Origin: Nitrosomonadales bacterium
Lineage (GTDB): Bacteria; Pseudomonadota; Gammaproteobacteria; Burkholderiales; SG8-41
Direction of reading: 5' to 3'
Length of the DNA: 9,654 nt
NCBI GenBank assembly: GCA_009885185.1
Contig: VFLF01000096.1
Coordinates: forward strand, 1-9,654
Shown: piece after piece, positions 7,019 to 9,654 of the stretch
How positions within the stretch are numbered: the first letter of the stretch is position 1
How the letters are laid out: the number at the start of each line of letters is the position of its first letter
Made by a program: the position numbers and the translations under genes
The notes under the pieces: generated by a model
The model's database searches: none
Seen by the model: the letters and a program-made list of their open reading frames with translations, nothing else
What the model was told of the DNA's origin: nothing

Positions 7019-7037
7019 ATATCCCGTAATATCCCGT
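7019..7037 (+). repeat. Short direct repeat upstream of the lipoprotein gene
   Basis: ATATCCCGT occurs at 7019-7027 and 7029-7037, a 10-bp period or about one helical turn, just before a TATAGG (7040-7045) that could be a -10 box. It ends 25 bases before the lipoprotein ATG. Such phased repeats can be regulator sites, but this may be chance. Confidence 0.3.
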
Positions 7038-7062
7038 TGTATAGGTTTTAAGGCCCGCAACA

Positions 7063-7365
7063 ATGAATATCATCGCAAACGTTTCAGGGTGGGTGGCCGT
7101 GGCCGCGTTACTGGGCGCCTGCGCTTCCCTGCAACCGGCGCCCCCCTCGTCATCCGGCGGCGCTCCCGCCGGAAGCACCGCGCCGCGCACCACCGGCGGC
7201 GCCAACTTGTCCGGTTATCCGCCGGCCTTCAAGGACGGCTTCAGCGACGGCTGCGAAAGTCTGCGCGGCAACTATCGGCGCGACAGCAGCCGCTTCGGCA
7301 AGGACAACGATTACACGCTGGGATGGCAGGACGGCTACAGCATCTGCGGGCGGCAGAAACGCTGA
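7063..7365 (+). CDS. Small predicted outer-membrane lipoprotein, function unknown
   Basis: A 100-residue protein I do not recognise by name. Residues 1-20 form a lipoprotein signal (hydrophobic WVAVAALLGAC, lipobox L17-G-A-C20). Alanine at +2 does not give an inner-membrane retention signal, so an outer-membrane location is likely. Residues 21-50 are a Pro/Ser/Gly/Thr-rich tether. The C-terminal half carries two related elements, FKDGFSDGC (56-64) and WQDGYSIC (88-95), each with an aromatic, DG, aromatic and cysteine; C64 and C95 could form a disulfide. AAGG at 7050-7053 is a weak ribosome binding site. The gene is divergent from prpD and stops 17 bp before the convergent spoT stop. The lipobox, clear codon structure and position between two genes support a real gene despite its small size. 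The role is unknown. Confidence 0.8.
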   Translation: MNIIANVSGWVAVAALLGACASLQPAPPSSSGGAPAGSTAPRTTGGANLSGYPPAFKDGFSDGCESLRGNYRRDSSRFGKDNDYTLGWQDGYSICGRQKR

Positions 7366-7382
7366 CGGCTGACCGCCAGCCA

Positions 7383-9506
7383 CTAACCGCGCAGTCGTGT
7401 AATCCGCGCGACTTCCGGTATGCGCCGCAATTCCCGCATGATGCGCGCGAGATGCTGCCGGTGGCTCACTTGCAGCGTGAATTGCATGGCGGCGTATTTG
7501 CCGCCGTCCTGCGGCTCGACCACCACGTTCTGAATATTGGATTCCGCGCCGGCGATGCTGGCGGCCACCTGTGCCAGCACGCCGCGCTCGTTGGCAACCA
7601 CCACGCGGATGTTGACATCGTGCAGTTTGCGCGATTCGTTGTCCCATTCGACGTCCAGCACGCGATCGGGGTCGTGATTGGTCTTCGCCAGCACCGGGCA
7701 GTCGTGGGTGTGGATGGCCATGCCCTGGCCCTTGCTGATGAGGCCGATGATGCGGTCGCCGGGTATCGGATGGCAGCACTTGGAGAACTGTACCGCCATG
7801 CCCTCGGAACCGTGGATGACGACCGTGCCCATGCCCGTGGCGCTGCTGTGTTCGCCCGGCGCCGGGTCGCGTATCGCCAGCAGGTGACGCGCGACCACCA
7901 CGGCGTGGCGCTTGCCCAGGCCGATATCGGACAACACATCCGCGCGTGTTTTGCCGGGGGCGTCACGCAACAATTTGCTCCACTGTGCATCGGGAACCGC
8001 GCTGACGGATGATTTGAATGTGGCCAATGCTTGATTGAGTAGGCGTTCACCCAACTGCACCGACTCATCGAAATGCATGGTCTTCAAGAAGTGCCGGATG
8101 TGCGAGCGCGCCTTGGCGGTGGCGACGAAGTTAAGCCACAGCGGATTGGGCTTGGCATGCGATGCGGTGATGATCTCGACGCGGTTGCCGTTTTTCAGCT
8201 CGGTGCGCAGCGGCATCAACTCCTGATTGATTTTCACCGCCACACAGCGGTTGCCGATGTCGGAATGCACGGCATAGGCGAAATCCACCGCCGTGACGCC
8301 GCGCGGTAGCGCCAGTATTTTACCTTTGGGCGTGAACACGTAGACCTCGTCGGGGAAGAGATCCACTTTCAGGTGTTCGAGGAATTCCGCCGAATCGCCC
8401 GACGCGGAATTCATGTCCAGCAGGCTTTGCAGCCATTGGTGGGTTTTTTTTTGCAGATCGGTGATCGACTGATCGGAGCTTTTGTAGAGCCAGTGCGAGG
8501 CCACGCCGGCCTCGGCGATTTTGTGCATTTCCTGCGTGCGAATCTGTATTTCAATCGGGCTGCCGAACGGGCCGAACAAATGCGTGTGCAGCGACTGGTA
8601 GCCGTTTGCCTTGGGGATGGCGATGTAATCCTTGAACTTGCCGGGGATGGGTTTGTACAGCCCGTGCAGCGCGCCGAGCGCGACGTAGCACGACGGCACG
8701 TCCTTCACGACAATGCGAAAGCCGTAGACATCCAGCACCTGCGAGAAGGACAGGTGCTTGTCGCGCATTTTTCGATATATCGAATACAGGTGCTTTTGCC
8801 GCCCGCGCACCTGTGCGGTGATGCCATTATCGAGCAGGCGTTTTTCGATCGCGGTGAGCACCTTGCTCACGACTTCGCGGCGGTTGCCGCGCGCCGTGCT
8901 TACCGCCTTCGAGAGCACGCGGCAACGATCGGGATACAGGTACTTGAACGACAGGTCTTCGAGTTCCTGATAAATGCTGTTCAGTCCCAGCCGGTTGGCG
9001 ATGGGCGCGTAAATCTCCATCGTCTCGCGCGCGATGCGGCGGCGCTTGTGCGCGGGCACAGCGTCTAGCGTGCGCATATTGTGCAGCCGGTCGGCGAGTT
9101 TGATGAGAATGACGCGTACGTCGCGCGCCATCGCCAGCAGCATCTTGCGGAAATTTTCGGCTTGCGCTTCTTCTTTGGTCTCGAATTCGATCTTGTCGAG
9201 CTTCGACACGCCGTCGACCAGCTCGGCCACGGGCTTGCCGAACAATTCGAGGATCTGGTTCTTGGTGATGGAGGTGTCCTCCATCACATCATGCAGCAGC
9301 GCGGCGGTCAGCGCCTGTGAATCAAGGTGCCATTCGGCGAGGATGCTGGCAACGGCCAGCGGGTGCGAGATATAGGCTTCGCCAGAATCACGCTTCTGGC
9401 CTTCATGCGCGTTTGCGCTAAAGTGGTAGGCGGTTTGAAGCTGCGCGACATCTTCCGGCTTGAGGTAGCCGGAACAATCCTTGATGAGTGTCGCGGCGCC
9501 GGGCAT
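7383..9506 (-). CDS. spoT: Bifunctional (p)ppGpp synthetase/hydrolase, RelA/SpoT family
   Basis: Cytoplasmic stringent-response enzyme that makes and degrades (p)ppGpp. At 707 residues it is the usual length. The N-terminal HD hydrolase domain has H48, H72-D73, E76-D77 and LADRLHNM (137-144, with D139 and N143), so hydrolase activity should be intact. The synthetase domain has GRQKHLYSIYRKM (235-247), YGFRIVVKD (261-269), GKFKDYIAIPKANGYQSLHT (289-308) and EIQIRTQEMH (319-328). The basic KFKD loop fits the bifunctional RFKD class rather than the EXDD loop of synthetase-only RelA. A TGS domain follows (about 386-447, VFTPKGKILALPRGVTAVDF), then a CCHPIPGD motif (577-584) and a C-terminal ACT domain (about 628-704). 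The ATG has no clear Shine-Dalgarno site, and a hairpin begins 8 bases upstream. The usual gmk-rpoZ neighbours are not seen immediately upstream. Confidence 0.96.
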   Translation of the reverse strand: MPGAATLIKDCSGYLKPEDVAQLQTAYHFSANAHEGQKRDSGEAYISHPLAVASILAEWHLDSQALTAALLHDVMEDTSITKNQILELFGKPVAELVDGVSKLDKIEFETKEEAQAENFRKMLLAMARDVRVILIKLADRLHNMRTLDAVPAHKRRRIARETMEIYAPIANRLGLNSIYQELEDLSFKYLYPDRCRVLSKAVSTARGNRREVVSKVLTAIEKRLLDNGITAQVRGRQKHLYSIYRKMRDKHLSFSQVLDVYGFRIVVKDVPSCYVALGALHGLYKPIPGKFKDYIAIPKANGYQSLHTHLFGPFGSPIEIQIRTQEMHKIAEAGVASHWLYKSSDQSITDLQKKTHQWLQSLLDMNSASGDSAEFLEHLKVDLFPDEVYVFTPKGKILALPRGVTAVDFAYAVHSDIGNRCVAVKINQELMPLRTELKNGNRVEIITASHAKPNPLWLNFVATAKARSHIRHFLKTMHFDESVQLGERLLNQALATFKSSVSAVPDAQWSKLLRDAPGKTRADVLSDIGLGKRHAVVVARHLLAIRDPAPGEHSSATGMGTVVIHGSEGMAVQFSKCCHPIPGDRIIGLISKGQGMAIHTHDCPVLAKTNHDPDRVLDVEWDNESRKLHDVNIRVVVANERGVLAQVAASIAGAESNIQNVVVEPQDGGKYAAMQFTLQVSHRQHLARIMRELRRIPEVARITRLRG

Positions 9507-9513
9507 TGATATT

Positions 9514-9578
9514 AAGGCGGAAGGATGAAGGCGGACGGATAAAAACCTGCGATCCGTTTGTTTTCATCCTTCCGCCTT
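9514..9578 (+). repeat. 27-bp intergenic hairpin with CTTCATCCTT-type repeats
   Basis: Arms 9514-9540 and 9552-9578 pair around an 11-base loop. The outer 16 bp (AAGGCGGAAGGATGAA with its complement) and inner 6 bp (ACGGAT/ATCCGT) are perfect. The middle 5 positions pair as G-U, G-U, C-G, G-U, G-U in a plus-strand transcript but become A-C mismatches in a minus-strand one. Further CTTCATCCTT copies follow at 9577-9592 (two overlapping units) and 9607-9616, with a small AAGGG/CCCTT palindrome at 9593-9604. On the spoT transcript it would lie in the leader directly before the start codon. Confidence 0.8.
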
Positions 9579-9624
9579 CATCCTTCATCCTTAAGGGCAC
9601 CCTTGCCTTCATCCTTAAAAAGCA

Positions 9625-9654
9625 ATGCCCGGCGCCGCGCCACTCATCCAGGAA
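9625..9654 (+). CDS. Possible start of a divergent gene with a SpoT-like N-terminus (cut by window end)
   Basis: An ATG at 9625 opens a frame that is still open at the last base and reads MPGAAPLIQE, almost the same as the spoT start MPGAATLIKD on the other strand. Only ten codons are visible. It could be a real divergent gene that shares or duplicated the spoT start, or merely part of an inverted duplication. No good ribosome binding site precedes it (AAAAAG at 9617-9622 is the only purine run). Confidence 0.25.
   Translation, partial: MPGAAPLIQE

Larger units (their letters stand above)
9477..9654. repeat. Inverted repeat that mirrors the spoT start codon region
   Basis: The arm 9477-9510 (spoT codons 1-10 plus 4 upstream bases, read on the minus strand) matches 9621-9654 on the plus strand at 30 of 34 positions. 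It includes an uninterrupted 17-base match around ATGCCCGGCGCCGCG. The right arm runs into the window edge, so its full length is unknown. The 110 bases between the arms hold the hairpin and CTTCATCCTT repeats described separately. Confidence 0.85.

Noticed and set aside
6851..7063. N-terminal extension of the MmgE/PrpD protein to 7063
   Set aside because: The extra 71 residues lack family similarity, cover a likely promoter region, and the internal ATG at 6850 has a strong ribosome binding site.
7366..7382. Possible terminator between the lipoprotein and spoT stops (GGCTG/CAGCC)
   Set aside because: The stem is only 5 bp (7367-7371 with 7377-7381) with no T-run; too weak to call.
6885..8012. 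Open frame of 375 codons on the plus strand over the prpD-lipoprotein gap, the lipoprotein gene and the spoT 3' end
   Set aside because: It overlaps the better-supported lipoprotein in another frame and is antisense to spoT; the product is His/Arg/Gln-rich without domains.
1..9654. Defence island, toxin-antitoxin, phage or CRISPR content
   Set aside because: All substantial genes are metabolic or housekeeping families; no nuclease, integrase, transposase or regularly spaced repeat array was seen. The SpoT here is the full multidomain form, not a small toxic synthetase.

Overview
The window looks like chromosomal DNA of a GC-rich betaproteobacterium of the Burkholderiales/Nitrosomonadales type. 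This is inferred from three Bug/TctC-type periplasmic binding proteins, a MmgE/PrpD gene beside them, a SpoT with betaproteobacterial-looking sequence, and two families of intergenic palindromes (a CCCTCTCCCCGC hairpin and a dRS3-like ATTCCCGCG...GGCGGG element). No phage, plasmid, transposase, CRISPR, tRNA or rRNA signature was seen.

Layout, left to right. 2-907 (+) is a Bug-family solute-binding protein whose signal peptide lies before the window. A GC-rich hairpin (989-1029) follows. 1060-2274 (+) is a 12-helix-type MFS permease. An AT-rich leader precedes an orphan mlaC (2512-3216, +), which ends in a strong intrinsic terminator (3241-3272). Next come two tandem Bug genes (3332-4333 and 4363-5328, +), 29 bp apart and probably one transcript. 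A paired palindromic repeat (5349-5425) separates them from the convergent MmgE/PrpD gene (5468-6850, -). A small lipoprotein gene (7063-7365, +) is divergent from prpD and converges on a full-length spoT (7383-9506, -). The right end (9507-9654) holds a 27-bp hairpin. It also holds a mirror-image copy of the first codons of spoT on the + strand, possibly the start of a divergent gene cut off by the window edge.

How the genes fit together. The Bug proteins capture small carboxylates in the periplasm. No TctA/TctB membrane partners are present, so they must share a transporter encoded elsewhere or act as sensors. MmgE/PrpD is a carboxylate dehydratase/decarboxylase/epimerase family often found with Bug genes, so a carboxylate uptake and catabolism theme is plausible but the substrate is unknown. 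MlaC (outer-membrane lipid trafficking) and SpoT (stringent response) are housekeeping functions and give no obvious link to the rest.

I did not find a convincing new multi-gene system. The most unusual signal is the inverted repeat and hairpin at the spoT 5' end. All calls rest on reading the sequence and on remembered family features; no database search was possible.
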